From Streptosporangiaceae bacterium (GTDB lineage: Bacteria > Actinomycetota > Actinomycetes > Streptosporangiales > Streptosporangiaceae), in contig JASHOL010000263.1 in assembly GCA_030041135.1 (NCBI GenBank), positions 1-36,484 on the forward strand: a stretch of DNA of 36,484 bases, written 5' to 3'. The notes under the pieces were generated by a model. That model was not told the DNA's origin. It ran no database searches and worked only from the letters and a program-made list of their open reading frames with translations. Below, piece after piece: positions 22,550 through 31,520 of this stretch. Position 1 is the first letter of the stretch. Each line of letters starts with the position of its first letter. The translations under genes and the position numbers were made by a program.

Positions 22550-25171
22550 CTAACGTCGGCCAGCCGCGTCGGATGGCGAGACCGGCGATGAGAGCGCGCG
22601 GCGTAGCGACCTAACGACGTACCGCTGCTGGCCGGGGGTTATCTGCGGGTACAAGGGCAGCGACAGTATCTCCTGCGCAGCCGACTCAGCGACCGGAAAG
22701 TCGCCAGGGCCGTAGCCGAGGCTGCGGAACGGCGGCTGGAGGTGCACCGGATGCGGATAGTGGATGGCCGCCTGCACTCCCGCGTCGACCAGCCACCGGG
22801 CCACGTGGTCACGGCGCGGTACCCGGATCACGTAAAGATGCCACACATGCTCGTTGCCCGGCATGGTCTGCGGGAGGGTGACCTCCTCGAAGTCCGCGAG
22901 GAGCTCGTCGTAGCGCTGCGCAGCCGTTCTGCGGGCCTCGTTCCAAGCGGCCAGCCTCCTGAGCTTGGCCCGCAGGACGACGGCCTGCAGCTCGTCGAGG
23001 CGCGAGTTAAACCCGATCGCCACGTGCTCGTAGCGGCGCCTGCTTCCGTGGTCGCCGAGCAGCCGGACCTGGTCGGCGAGCTCGGCCGAGTGGGTCAGGA
23101 CCGCGCCCGCGTCCCCGTACGCACCGAGGTTCTTCCCTGGATAGAAGCTGACTCCGGCGAGCAAGCCGAACGAGCCCACCGGGTAGCCATCCTGACGTGC
23201 GCCGTGGGCCTGCGCCGCGTCCTCGACAACCGGGATGTTGTGCGCCGCGGCGACGGCCACGATCTCGGACATGGGAGCCATCTGACCGTACAGGTGGACC
23301 GGGACAACAGCCCTCGTCGAGTCGCCGACGGCAGACTTCACGCAGCCAGGGTCGGCCAGCAGGTACTCGCCGTCGACATCAGCGAACACCGGCCGCGCGC
23401 CGGCCCGCACAACTGCTTCTGCGGTCGCGATGAACGTGTTGGCCGGCAGCACCACCTCGGCGCCCTCAGGGATGTCGATTGCCCGTAGCGCAAGCTCCAG
23501 CGCGTCCGTGCCGTTCGCCACGCCGATGCAGTGGGCCACGCCAGTGAACTCCGCATACTCTCGCTCGAACGCCGCCACCTCGGCGCCTTTGATGAAGGCC
23601 CCGCTCTCGAGCACCCGGTCGAACCCGAGCCGAATCTCCTCCGCCACATCCGCATGGCCGGCCTTCACGTCGACCAGCGGTACGACCTGCGCCTCTTCTA
23701 CGCCGCCGTCCGTCATGTGTCCCCCCTCGCTCTCTGCCCAGGGCAGCTCAGCTAAATCCAGGCCGCCTGGGTGCCGCCGGATCGATGCCAGTACGACGGT
23801 CGGTGGTTCTTCGGTGTAGCCCTCGGTTCTTGCTGGCGCCCGCGCTTGGGCGGACATGATGCCGAGATACGCCCCGGTGCAGCCCAGGATGATGAAGAAC
23901 AACCCGCTGAAGTCCGGGAACGTTAGCGAGTCGAATGTCGCGCTGGTGACGATCGCCGCCGCGATCGAGGCGAACAGGGCCTGGCCCAGTTCTCGCTGCG
24001 CTGGCACCTGGGTGAGCCTGCGGCCAGCCCTGGCGCAGTACAGCCCGGCCAGGAACAAGATGATCATGGCGAGCAGCCCGACGACCCCGATCTCGACGAG
24101 GCTCAGCAGGTACATGTTGTCGGTGTAGCGGTAGACCGTCGGGATGAACGTCCAGAACCCGCGGCCGAATATCGGACGCTGCGCGACGTACTGGCTGACC
24201 CCGGCATAGTCGGCAGTCCGATCCTGAACGTTCTGGTCCTGACCGGTGACTACGCCGATGAACGACCTGTACAACGTGGAGATGAGACCGGCGGCGACGA
24301 AGTGCATCGCGCCGAGACCGAAGACCATGAACACCAGCGCGACTCGCTGCCTCAGCGGGCTCCAGGTGAAGAACATGCAGAGAACGGCCACGAATGCCCC
24401 AAGCACGCCCGACCTGGTGACCGTGAGCGGTATCGAGAAGGCCAGTATCGCCACCGGAGCCCACTTGCGGAACACACCGGTGCGCGCCGGGTCCAGGGCC
24501 TGCTGGATGGCGAAGGGCAGCAGCATGGCCAGCACCACGCTGAACTCGATGGGCTGTGTCGTCGTGCTCCAGGGCCGCGTGAACCCGCCCCGGACCAGGA
24601 CGTTGGTCACGGCGGCGGCGTTGACGGACAAGCCGGGGATGACCATGTACTTCGTGAGGTCGTACCCGAAGAACTGGCCGACTCCGATCAGCGCCACCAC
24701 GCAGCCGAGGATGACCAGCCGCCGCAGGAGCGTATCGAGCCGGCGATAGTCGACGATTGACTGCGAAGCGAGCAGGAACAGCCCGATCGAGGTTGCCAGC
24801 CAGATCAGCCCGCTGTCCGCGGCCAGCACCTCCTCTTGGGTGATGTCTCTCGTCATCGCCGCCACGAAGCTGAGCAGGATCGCCACCGAGAACACGACCA
24901 TCGCGATCCGGAGGGGCCGCCCGGCGCCAGACGGGATCGTGTTGCCGGAGATCCACGAGGCGAGGAAGCAAAGGAGCAGCAGGCACGCCGCCCCGATTGC
25001 TGGCGTTCCGACCTGTCCCAGTGGGGTGAAGATGAGAGTCGCCGGCACGAGCAAGAGCACTACGGCGTACCAGGTCAGCAGCGTTACGGCATCAGCACTC
25101 CGACGGCCGGCGACGACCCGGTCGAGCGGCGCCAGCGCCGGAGCGGCGGTAAGGACGGGGGTGCTCGTCAC
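22550..25171 (-). CDS. In-frame fusion: O-antigen polymerase/ligase (Wzy) plus DegT/WbpE-like aminotransferase
   Basis: One frame of 873 codons joins two normally separate proteins. Residues about 30-445 form a polytopic membrane protein with at least ten hydrophobic helices and a long periplasmic loop (VTGQDQNVQDR to PIFGRGFW), the O-antigen polymerase/ligase pattern. A 40-residue linker follows. The last 388 residues are a complete PLP aminotransferase with GVANGTDALELALRA, VEDAAQAHGA and the Schiff-base lysine in FYPGKNLGAYGDAG. That domain resembles WbpE, which aminates C3 of UDP-3-keto-GlcNAcA. An ATG with a GAGGGGGG sequence four bases upstream sits exactly where a stand-alone aminotransferase would start (23716). 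The gene may therefore yield a fusion, a free aminotransferase, or both. The GTG start overlaps the upstream stop (GTGA). Confidence 0.85.
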   Translation of the reverse strand: MTSTPVLTAAPALAPLDRVVAGRRSADAVTLLTWYAVVLLLVPATLIFTPLGQVGTPAIGAACLLLLCFLASWISGNTIPSGAGRPLRIAMVVFSVAILLSFVAAMTRDITQEEVLAADSGLIWLATSIGLFLLASQSIVDYRRLDTLLRRLVILGCVVALIGVGQFFGYDLTKYMVIPGLSVNAAAVTNVLVRGGFTRPWSTTTQPIEFSVVLAMLLPFAIQQALDPARTGVFRKWAPVAILAFSIPLTVTRSGVLGAFVAVLCMFFTWSPLRQRVALVFMVFGLGAMHFVAAGLISTLYRSFIGVVTGQDQNVQDRTADYAGVSQYVAQRPIFGRGFWTFIPTVYRYTDNMYLLSLVEIGVVGLLAMIILFLAGLYCARAGRRLTQVPAQRELGQALFASIAAAIVTSATFDSLTFPDFSGLFFIILGCTGAYLGIMSAQARAPARTEGYTEEPPTVVLASIRRHPGGLDLAELPWAESEGGHMTDGGVEEAQVVPLVDVKAGHADVAEEIRLGFDRVLESGAFIKGAEVAAFEREYAEFTGVAHCIGVANGTDALELALRAIDIPEGAEVVLPANTFIATAEAVVRAGARPVFADVDGEYLLADPGCVKSAVGDSTRAVVPVHLYGQMAPMSEIVAVAAAHNIPVVEDAAQAHGARQDGYPVGSFGLLAGVSFYPGKNLGAYGDAGAVLTHSAELADQVRLLGDHGSRRRYEHVAIGFNSRLDELQAVVLRAKLRRLAAWNEARRTAAQRYDELLADFEEVTLPQTMPGNEHVWHLYVIRVPRRDHVARWLVDAGVQAAIHYPHPVHLQPPFRSLGYGPGDFPVAESAAQEILSLPLYPQITPGQQRYVVRSLRRALSSPVSPSDAAGRR
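23721..23728 (-). promoter_or_regulatory. Internal ribosome-binding site for the aminotransferase part
   Basis: On the minus strand GAGGGGGG is followed by ACAC and the ATG at 23716. From this ATG the frame encodes a full-length 388-residue aminotransferase. No stop codon of the polymerase part occurs before it, so the site is embedded in a continuous reading frame. Confidence 0.55.
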
Positions 25172-25998
25172 TTCGTCTGCGCGGCCGAAGCGACTCGGCC
25201 CGCGTTCTGATCGGCCCCGGCTGCGGCATCGTCGCCCTTGGCCGCGGCGGTCGTGACGGTCGCGGCTTCGGACAGGGGCTCCAGTACCTCGTTGGGCTCG
25301 CCCGGCCCGGTTTGCCACCGCTCGGAGAAGGCGGGGAACTCATCGGTCGGGTCCTCGCGGAGAATGCGATGCCGCCGCGCGGCGGCGGTGGACCGCCGGC
25401 GCCGCATGGCGTCGACGGCCGCGGTTAGCAGCAGCGACAGGATCAGCCCGACGATCGTCACGCCTCCGACGAGCTCGAACTTCTGCTTCTTAGCCAGCGT
25501 CGGGGCGCCGGGTGGCGCGATGACCTGCAGACCGACGATGCTGTCGGCTGGCGCACTCACCTGCTGCTGCAGTTGGAGCCAGCGCTGCTCGGAAAAGGTG
25601 ACGAGCGTGTTCATTTCGCGGGCGGTCTGGGCCGGGGTCTTGCCCGTGATCGCCAGTTCCATGAACGGCCCGGTGGCGTTGGGCGCGAACTCGGCGGTCA
25701 CGCTGCCCGTCACGCCGAGAGCCTTGAGGTCGGCCAGCGCGTCCGGCGACGTCAGGTTGCGGGTTAGCAAGTCGACGTCGATCGACAGAGTCTGGTTGTA
25801 GCCGAGGTACGGGTTGCCGTCGATGCCAGCCTGGGCGTTGATCTTCGACCCGTTCAGCATGGTCATCTGCACCTGCGACTGGTACTCGTTCGGCCCGTCT
25901 TTTGCCATCACATACGCGCCGCCAGCCGTCAACAGCAACGCCAGCGCAAGCACTATCCACTGCCTGCGCAGCACGTGAAACAACGCCCCGAAGTCCAC
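25168..25998 (-). CDS. Chain-length determinant-like protein (Wzz family)
   Basis: The protein has one N-terminal helix (FHVLRRQWIVLALALLLTAGG), an extracytoplasmic domain, a second helix near residues 175-200 and a cytoplasmic Ala-rich tail of about 70 residues. That is the Wzz/polysaccharide co-polymerase layout. No tyrosine-kinase domain or Walker motif is present. I chose a GTG with GGAGGG five bases upstream (276 residues) because its start aligns exactly with that of the divergent paralogue. An ATG at 26106 would add 36 hydrophilic residues and sits directly at the predicted transcription start, so a leaderless longer form is possible. It overlaps the polymerase gene (GTGA), so chain-length control and polymerisation are coupled. 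Confidence 0.82.
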   Translation of the reverse strand: MDFGALFHVLRRQWIVLALALLLTAGGAYVMAKDGPNEYQSQVQMTMLNGSKINAQAGIDGNPYLGYNQTLSIDVDLLTRNLTSPDALADLKALGVTGSVTAEFAPNATGPFMELAITGKTPAQTAREMNTLVTFSEQRWLQLQQQVSAPADSIVGLQVIAPPGAPTLAKKQKFELVGGVTIVGLILSLLLTAAVDAMRRRRSTAAARRHRILREDPTDEFPAFSERWQTGPGEPNEVLEPLSEAATVTTAAAKGDDAAAGADQNAGRVASAAQTK

Positions 25999-26111
25999 GA
26001 TTGCCCTCCCGTACCGCCCAACCCACCTATCACGGTCGACCCCGTGTTGGCCGTCAGATGGCGTGCCGCTATCTACCATAACTGGTTCGCGAGCCGTCTG
26101 CTGCATATCTT

Positions 26112-26139
26112 TTTATAACGGCTTGGACATGGTGCGCAA
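26112..26139 (-). promoter_or_regulatory. Predicted promoter of the minus-strand polymerase operon
   Basis: Read on the minus strand, TTGCGC, a 16-base spacer and TATAAA precede the chain-length gene. The predicted start of transcription falls near 26105, giving a leader of about 107 bases to the GTG at 25998, or a leaderless mRNA for the ATG at 26106. Confidence 0.5.
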
Positions 26140-26183
26140 GGTGATGAGATGATCTGGCATAACGAGCGGGCAAAGGGGGAGCC

Positions 26184-26909
26184 ATGACTGTTTCGGGGTT
26201 CATCGCGGTGCTGCGGCGCCGCTGGCTGGTCGTGGCTCTGGTGCTGATGTGCACAGTGGTGGCCCTCGCGCTCGTGCACAAGCGGCCCATCGATTATCAG
26301 GCTTGCGCGAGCGTGGCGCTGATCGCTCCTAAAACGCCTGACTTCCCGAATGTATACGACAACACGCAGGAGTCCCTGGTCGCGACCACCGGACTCGTGA
26401 CCGAGAAAGTAATGTCGGCTGCGACGCAACGGCAACTCGCCGCCCAAGGTATGACTGCCTCGTATGACGCGGAAGTGCTGAATACCGGTACCGACGCCAG
26501 CCCGGCGTTTAGTGAACCGCTCACGACAGTATGCTCTACGTCTTATAACTCAGCCGTCGCCGGGAACACGACGGATGGCGTCGTCGATAGTTTCGGGGGA
26601 ATCCTGTACACAATTCAATTCGATGCCAAGGTATCGCCTCAAGACTTCATTACGTATAAGGTCATCGTGCCTGACGCTTCATTGCCGATCCTGGGGCGTC
26701 CCGCCCAGGCACTGATCGGCGTCGCGCTCATCGGACTAACGCTGGCCATCTCGTTGGCGATGTGGACGGACACCGTCATGCAGCGCAGGTCACGCAGGTA
26801 CCAGGCCCTCCTGGCCCAGGCCGCGCCGCGGCTGGGCCGGGTCAGCCGGCCGCGCTGGGACGAGGCGGCTCGAACCGGAGCGGACGGTCTATCAGATTTC
26901 CGGCGTTAG
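26184..26909 (+). CDS. Second chain-length determinant-like protein (Wzz family)
   Basis: The 241-residue protein starts GFIAVLRRRWLVVALVLM, a basic-then-hydrophobic helix. An extracytoplasmic domain of about 140 residues follows, then a second helix (IGVALIGLTLAISLAMW) and a short basic tail. It matches the two-helix Wzz/Lpp plan and, like its divergent neighbour, lacks a kinase domain. AAAGGGGGAG lies just before the ATG. Two cysteines near residues 26 and 113 are unusual for the family. The gene heads the plus-strand group of GT2, flippase and GT2. Base composition is lower in GC than most of the window. The protein probably forms or caps the co-polymerase with the paralogue; whether they interact is unknown. 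Confidence 0.75.
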   Translation: MTVSGFIAVLRRRWLVVALVLMCTVVALALVHKRPIDYQACASVALIAPKTPDFPNVYDNTQESLVATTGLVTEKVMSAATQRQLAAQGMTASYDAEVLNTGTDASPAFSEPLTTVCSTSYNSAVAGNTTDGVVDSFGGILYTIQFDAKVSPQDFITYKVIVPDASLPILGRPAQALIGVALIGLTLAISLAMWTDTVMQRRSRRYQALLAQAAPRLGRVSRPRWDEAARTGADGLSDFRR

Positions 26910-26990
26910 ATGTAATCGCCGTGCCGCGCTCGCGCGTCTACGTTGCAGGGAGACCGCTGACGCATCGTCACAAGAGATCAGCGAGGTGTA

Positions 26991-28031
26991 ATGAGTTCGG
27001 TCAGCGTCGTGATTCCCTGTTATAACTATGGCCATTTCCTTGAGGAAAGCGTCAATAGCGCGCTGAGCGGCCAGGACGGCGTCGATGTCCGCGTGCTAAT
27101 CGTCGATGATTGCTCGACAGATGACAGCGCGGAGGTGGCGAAGCGCATCGCCGCGAACGATGATCGCGTCGAAGTCATCGTGCACCCGGAAAACCGCGGC
27201 GGCGCCGTCACGTGCAACGACGGTCTCATAGAGTGGGCCGATGGCGACTACTGCATGGTGTTGTCCGCTGACGACAAGCTGACTCCCGGCGCGCTCCGCC
27301 GGGCCGCCGACCTTATGGATGCCCATCCTAACGTCGGTTTCGCCTACGGTCACCCAATTCACTTTCGGCAGGGCTCACCGATACCGGAGGCCAGAACAAA
27401 GGTGCGCGGATGGTCCATCTATCCCGGCCGCGCTTGGATAGAGCGCAGGTTTCGCGCGGCCACCGGATGCATTACCAGCCCCGAGGTGGTAGTGCGCACC
27501 TCGTTGCAGAAACGGGTAGGCGGCTATGACCGGAGAATAGTTCATGCTTCCGACATTGAGATGTGGATGCGGCTTGCCGCTAACGCGGATGTTGGTTATG
27601 TGAGGGGTGTCGACCAGGCCTTCTACCGTATTCACGGGAATAATCTGTCAAGAAAGCGGCCCAAGCCGGTTGACCTCAGTCAGCGTAAGCTCGCCTACGA
27701 CGCGATCCTGGAGCGGTACGGGAGCACGTGGCCCGACACGGCCCGGCTGGCCGACGCCGTGCATCGCAAGCTCGCCTGGGAGGCTCTGTGGTTCGCCGCG
27801 CGGGCGTATGACCGGGGCCGCGTCAGCCAGACTCCCGTTGATGACCTGGTTGCCTTCGCGTTCGACTGCTGGCCCGCGGCCGGGGAGATGGCAGCCTATC
27901 GCGGCCTCCGCCTGCGGCAGCGCATCGGACCCGCGGCCATGCCCTACCTTCAGCCCCTGATTCTCACCGCCGTCGTCCGCAAGGCACAGGACTGGTGGTG
28001 GTGGCGATCGTGGGAGCGCCATGGGGTCTGA
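26991..28031 (+). CDS. GT2 family glycosyltransferase
   Basis: The 346-residue protein has VVIPCYNYGHFLEESVNSAL, VDDCSTDDS, NRGGAVTCNDGL and SADDKLTPGA, the last with the DxD-type metal-binding aspartates. HASDIEMWMRLA, in the acceptor half, holds the probable catalytic aspartate. It is a soluble or peripheral GT-A enzyme. About 110 extra residues at the C-terminus are helical and basic with a Trp-rich end (WWWWRSW), possibly for membrane association. AGCGAGGTG precedes the ATG. It follows the chain-length gene by 81 bases on the same strand and is followed by the double flippase, so it should act in repeat-unit assembly. Donor and acceptor are not predictable. The first half has more AT-rich codons than its neighbours. 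Confidence 0.87.
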   Translation: MSSVSVVIPCYNYGHFLEESVNSALSGQDGVDVRVLIVDDCSTDDSAEVAKRIAANDDRVEVIVHPENRGGAVTCNDGLIEWADGDYCMVLSADDKLTPGALRRAADLMDAHPNVGFAYGHPIHFRQGSPIPEARTKVRGWSIYPGRAWIERRFRAATGCITSPEVVVRTSLQKRVGGYDRRIVHASDIEMWMRLAANADVGYVRGVDQAFYRIHGNNLSRKRPKPVDLSQRKLAYDAILERYGSTWPDTARLADAVHRKLAWEALWFAARAYDRGRVSQTPVDDLVAFAFDCWPAAGEMAAYRGLRLRQRIGPAAMPYLQPLILTAVVRKAQDWWWWRSWERHGV

Positions 28032-28193
28032 GGCGGGCAGGACCTCTCCCTGGCCGGCGCGACCGGTGCCTGCTGAAGTGGGGTCGACCTGTATCGCCAA
28101 ACCCCTTTCTCCCTGTTATGTTGACCCCGTCCTGCACACATTGACCAGTCGGGCCCGAGGCACGATGCTGACTGACCATGCCGTCGGGCCCGG

Positions 28194-31100
28194 ATGTCGC
28201 AGCTCGGGGCCGTGATGGACCCCGAGCAGCCAGGTACCGGCGGGACTGATAAGGCCCGCCCCGATGCCGATCAGGGCCGCGATGACCTGGCTCGGGTCGT
28301 CGAACGGGCGCACGCGGTCGCTCGGCGGCGGGCTCTCGCGCTGGCCCAGGCAGTGGAGCCGGCCGAGGTCCGCGAGGATCCGCAGGAGCGCCTCGCGCCG
28401 GGCGTGCCTCGGGCCCACCGCGCCGAGTCCGACTTCCCCGCCGCGCGGGCCGCGGGGCGGTCCGCACGCCTCATTGTCTCGGCCCTGTTCGCGAACCGGG
28501 CCGGGTCGCTAGTCATCTGCCTGACCTTGGCCGCAATGATGAGCCCACGTGAATTCGGCGCGGCGGCCGTCGCGCTCGTCGCGCTGTATGCCATACGGGG
28601 CCTCGATCAGTACGGAGTCGGCCGCACGATCGCGCTCTGGCGGGGTGACGTCGGCGCGATGCTGCCGACGGCCACCGTCGTGTCGACCACCATCAACGCT
28701 GCCGTCTACGCCGGGATTTTCGCCGGGGCCCACGCGTTCGCCGCCGCGATGGGCGCCCCGGATGTCACCAGGATCGTCCGCCTGCTCGCGCTGAACGTCC
28801 TTGTCAGCGGAGTCTTGGCGGCTCCGGTCGCAGCCCTGCGCCGCAAGTCGCCGGCGAGAGCCGATGCGGTCGACCAGGCTGACACGTGGATCGGGGTCGC
28901 CTCGACCATCGGGCTCGCGGCTGCGGGCCACGGGCTCACGAGCATCGCGGCGGGCAGGCTCACCGGTTGCCTCGCCGCGGCGATCCTCCTGGTAGCGCTG
29001 GACCCCGCGTCGCTGCGGGTCGGGTTCAGGCCGCGCTACGCGCGCGAATTGCTGGCCGCGGGGCTGCCACTGGCCACATCGGGCTTCCTGATGTACGCGG
29101 TCACCAACGTCGATCAGGTTGTCGTCGGCGTCCTGCTGCACGCCACCGACCTCGGCTTCTACCTGCTCGCCGTGGCCGTGGCAGGTTGGCTGCTGGCCGT
29201 CCTCACCCAGCCCCTGCGGGCCATCGCGCCCGCCGCCCTGGCGCGGTTCCGGGCGACCCCGCGCGTGCTCGGCTCGACGTACCTGTCACTGACCAACCTG
29301 TTGCTGTGCATCACCCTGCCCTTCAGCTTCCTGATCAGCAGCTCAGCCCGCAGCCTGATCGGCTTCGCCTTCGGTCCGCAATGGCTGGCCGCCGCGCAGG
29401 CACTCCGGTGGGTAGTCCTCGTCGCCGCCCTGCGCATCCTGTTCGAGCTCGCGTGCAGCTACGCCACCATTCGCGCCTCGATCCGCATGGTCCTGTTCCT
29501 CGAGTCGATCCTGCTCGTGATGCTGGTTCCGGCACTGCTTCTGGGCACCAGGACTCACGGCATCGGCGGGGCCGGCTTCACGCAGATGCTGGCGCTGATC
29601 GCGGTCGTCGGTCCGTTCTACTTGTGGGAGGTGGGGCGGGCCGGCCTGCGGGCAAGAAGCGTGGTCAGCCGCCTGGCTGGCTGGGCTCTGGTCGCGGCCG
29701 CAGTCGCCTGGCTCGCCGTCACCATGCACCGGGAGTTGGTCGAGACCGAGACGGTGCACCTCGTTGCCCTCGTTGTGGCGGCGGCTAGCACTATGTCACT
29801 GCTCGTCTTCCGCATGCGCGCGAGTGTTTCCGCCTTCCGGCGGGTCGGAAGCGGGCTGTCGGCGCGATCGGCCGCGTGGGCCGACGCCATGGTCCCGTGG
29901 ACGCCGGCGTTCTTCGAGACCGCACCGCACCCGGTGATATCGCCGATGCTGGCTCCCCCGCGGTCCGACCTGACCATGCCGCTGCCCCAGATGCCGCTGC
30001 CGCAGGTGCCGGTGCCCCGAGAGGGGCTGCCCCAGCAAAGGCTGCCCACCGAGCAAGCTGCGGCGCAGCCGGACGGGCTTGCCCGCAGGGTCACCGTTGG
30101 CGCCCGGTGGAGTGTGATCAACACGGCCGTGCTCAGGGTCGCTAACTTCGCGACCGGGGTGATCCTCGCCCGGTTTGTGTTCGGGCCGCGGGCGTTCGGC
30201 CTCTACGCGGTGTCGCAGGTCGTCCTGCTGGTGTTCCTGAGCGCGAACGAGCTCGGTGTCAGCCTGGCTATCGTCCGGTGGCAGGAAGACGTGCGGACCT
30301 TCGGCCGCACGGTCGTCACGATGAGCGTCGCCTCTAGCTCGGTGCTCTACGCGGTGCTCTATGTCTCGGCGCCTTACATAGCCCGCACGCTCGGCTCGCC
30401 CGGCGCGACGGCGATGGTCCGGCTGATGTGCGTCTGCGTGGTCATCGACGGCCTGGCCTGCGTTCCGCTGGCCCTGCTGAACCGGGAATTCCTGCAGGCA
30501 CGCCGCATGGTGGCCGACTCACTCAACTTCGCCGTCAGTACCGGGCTGACGCTATGGCTCGCATTCGCCGGCAAGGGGGCAATCAGCTTCGCCTGGGGCG
30601 CTACCGCAGGAAACACGGTCGAACTCATCGCGGCTACCCTGCTTGCTCCCGTCATCATCCTGCCCGGCTGGAACCGTTCGTACGCGCGCGGCCTGCTGAA
30701 GTTCGGCCTGCCGCTGGCCGGCGCGAGCTTGCTGGCGTTGGGTGTGTTCAACGTCGATTCGGCCATCGTGGGCGCGACGCTGGGGCCGGCCGCGCTGGGC
30801 ATGTACCAGATCGCCTTCAACATCTCGAGCTGGCCCGTTAACAGCATTCTCCAGGCTGCGCAGCGGGTATCGTTCGCCGGCTTCTCGCGTGTAGCCGAGT
30901 CGAAGGAATTGCTGTCGGACGCGTTCGGCCGGGCCATCGGCCTCGTCATGACACTTACCGTCCCGGCATGCGTGCTGCTGTCCACGCTCGCCGCCCCGCT
31001 CATCGGCGCCGTCTACGGGGACCGCTGGCTGAAGGCCGCGCCCGCGCTGACGTTGCTGGCCATTCTCGCGCTCCTGAGAGTCGGGTACGGCATCGTCTAC

Positions 31101-31520
31101 GACTGCCTGGCAGCAGGGGGAAAGCGGCCAGCTCTGCTCGCCGTGCAGGGGCTGTGGCTTGCCGCCCTCGTCCCCGTGCTGCTCGCCGGGGCCAAACTTG
31201 ACGGGATCACCGGCGTGGCCGTGGGCCATGTGGTGGTGGCCCTCTTCGTAGTCGGCCCCGCCTTCCTCTGGGTACTGACCCGCGGCATCACCACAGTTCG
31301 CACTATCATCTTTGCCTGCTGGCGGCCGGTAGTGGGAGGGGCGCTGATGGCCGGAGTTTGCGAAGTCGCCATCCGCTATCTCGGCGGAGGATGGCTTGGC
31401 ATCGGCGTTGCCGCAGTGGCGGGAGCGGCCGTGTACGCCCCGGTTGTCTATCCCATGCGAAGGCTGCTGCCCAAGTCGGCAGGACCGGTCGTCGCGATGA
31501 GCCCGGCGGATGCGGCATGA
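28194..31520 (+). CDS. Tandem double flippase: two Wzx/oligosaccharide flippase domains in one protein
   Basis: The 1,108-residue protein is about twice the usual Wzx length. After a charged leader of some 85 residues, one polysaccharide flippase (MOP superfamily) spans about 88-555. A proline-rich linker with five-residue repeats covers about 585-620, and a second flippase spans about 630-1095. Both halves carry the family pattern: an early LARFVFGPRAFGLYAVSQ or LAAMMSPREFGAAAVALV segment, and a central FNVDSAIVGATLGPAALGMYQIA or VTNVDQVVVGVLLHATDLGFYLLA segment. The halves are diverged, not a recent copy. It should flip lipid-linked repeat units outward. The start is uncertain: no clear ribosome-binding sequence precedes the ATG at 28194, and GTG 28212 or ATG 28215 are alternatives. 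The stop overlaps the next GT2 (ATGA). Confidence 0.88.
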   Translation: MSQLGAVMDPEQPGTGGTDKARPDADQGRDDLARVVERAHAVARRRALALAQAVEPAEVREDPQERLAPGVPRAHRAESDFPAARAAGRSARLIVSALFANRAGSLVICLTLAAMMSPREFGAAAVALVALYAIRGLDQYGVGRTIALWRGDVGAMLPTATVVSTTINAAVYAGIFAGAHAFAAAMGAPDVTRIVRLLALNVLVSGVLAAPVAALRRKSPARADAVDQADTWIGVASTIGLAAAGHGLTSIAAGRLTGCLAAAILLVALDPASLRVGFRPRYARELLAAGLPLATSGFLMYAVTNVDQVVVGVLLHATDLGFYLLAVAVAGWLLAVLTQPLRAIAPAALARFRATPRVLGSTYLSLTNLLLCITLPFSFLISSSARSLIGFAFGPQWLAAAQALRWVVLVAALRILFELACSYATIRASIRMVLFLESILLVMLVPALLLGTRTHGIGGAGFTQMLALIAVVGPFYLWEVGRAGLRARSVVSRLAGWALVAAAVAWLAVTMHRELVETETVHLVALVVAAASTMSLLVFRMRASVSAFRRVGSGLSARSAAWADAMVPWTPAFFETAPHPVISPMLAPPRSDLTMPLPQMPLPQVPVPREGLPQQRLPTEQAAAQPDGLARRVTVGARWSVINTAVLRVANFATGVILARFVFGPRAFGLYAVSQVVLLVFLSANELGVSLAIVRWQEDVRTFGRTVVTMSVASSSVLYAVLYVSAPYIARTLGSPGATAMVRLMCVCVVIDGLACVPLALLNREFLQARRMVADSLNFAVSTGLTLWLAFAGKGAISFAWGATAGNTVELIAATLLAPVIILPGWNRSYARGLLKFGLPLAGASLLALGVFNVDSAIVGATLGPAALGMYQIAFNISSWPVNSILQAAQRVSFAGFSRVAESKELLSDAFGRAIGLVMTLTVPACVLLSTLAAPLIGAVYGDRWLKAAPALTLLAILALLRVGYGIVYDCLAAGGKRPALLAVQGLWLAALVPVLLAGAKLDGITGVAVGHVVVALFVVGPAFLWVLTRGITTVRTIIFACWRPVVGGALMAGVCEVAIRYLGGGWLGIGVAAVAGAAVYAPVVYPMRRLLPKSAGPVVAMSPADAA
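29976..30050 (+). repeat. Five 15-base repeats encoding a proline-rich linker
   Basis: Units of 15 bases encode MPLPQ, MPLPQ, VPVPR, EGLPQ and QRLPT, around residues 595-619 of the double flippase. The first two units differ by one base. They form an extended hinge exactly between the two flippase domains, suggesting expansion by slippage. Confidence 0.75.

Noticed and set aside
31358-31516. N-terminal extension of the GT2 gene at 31517
   Set aside because: It lies inside the flippase gene in another frame; the ATGA overlap start is better supported.
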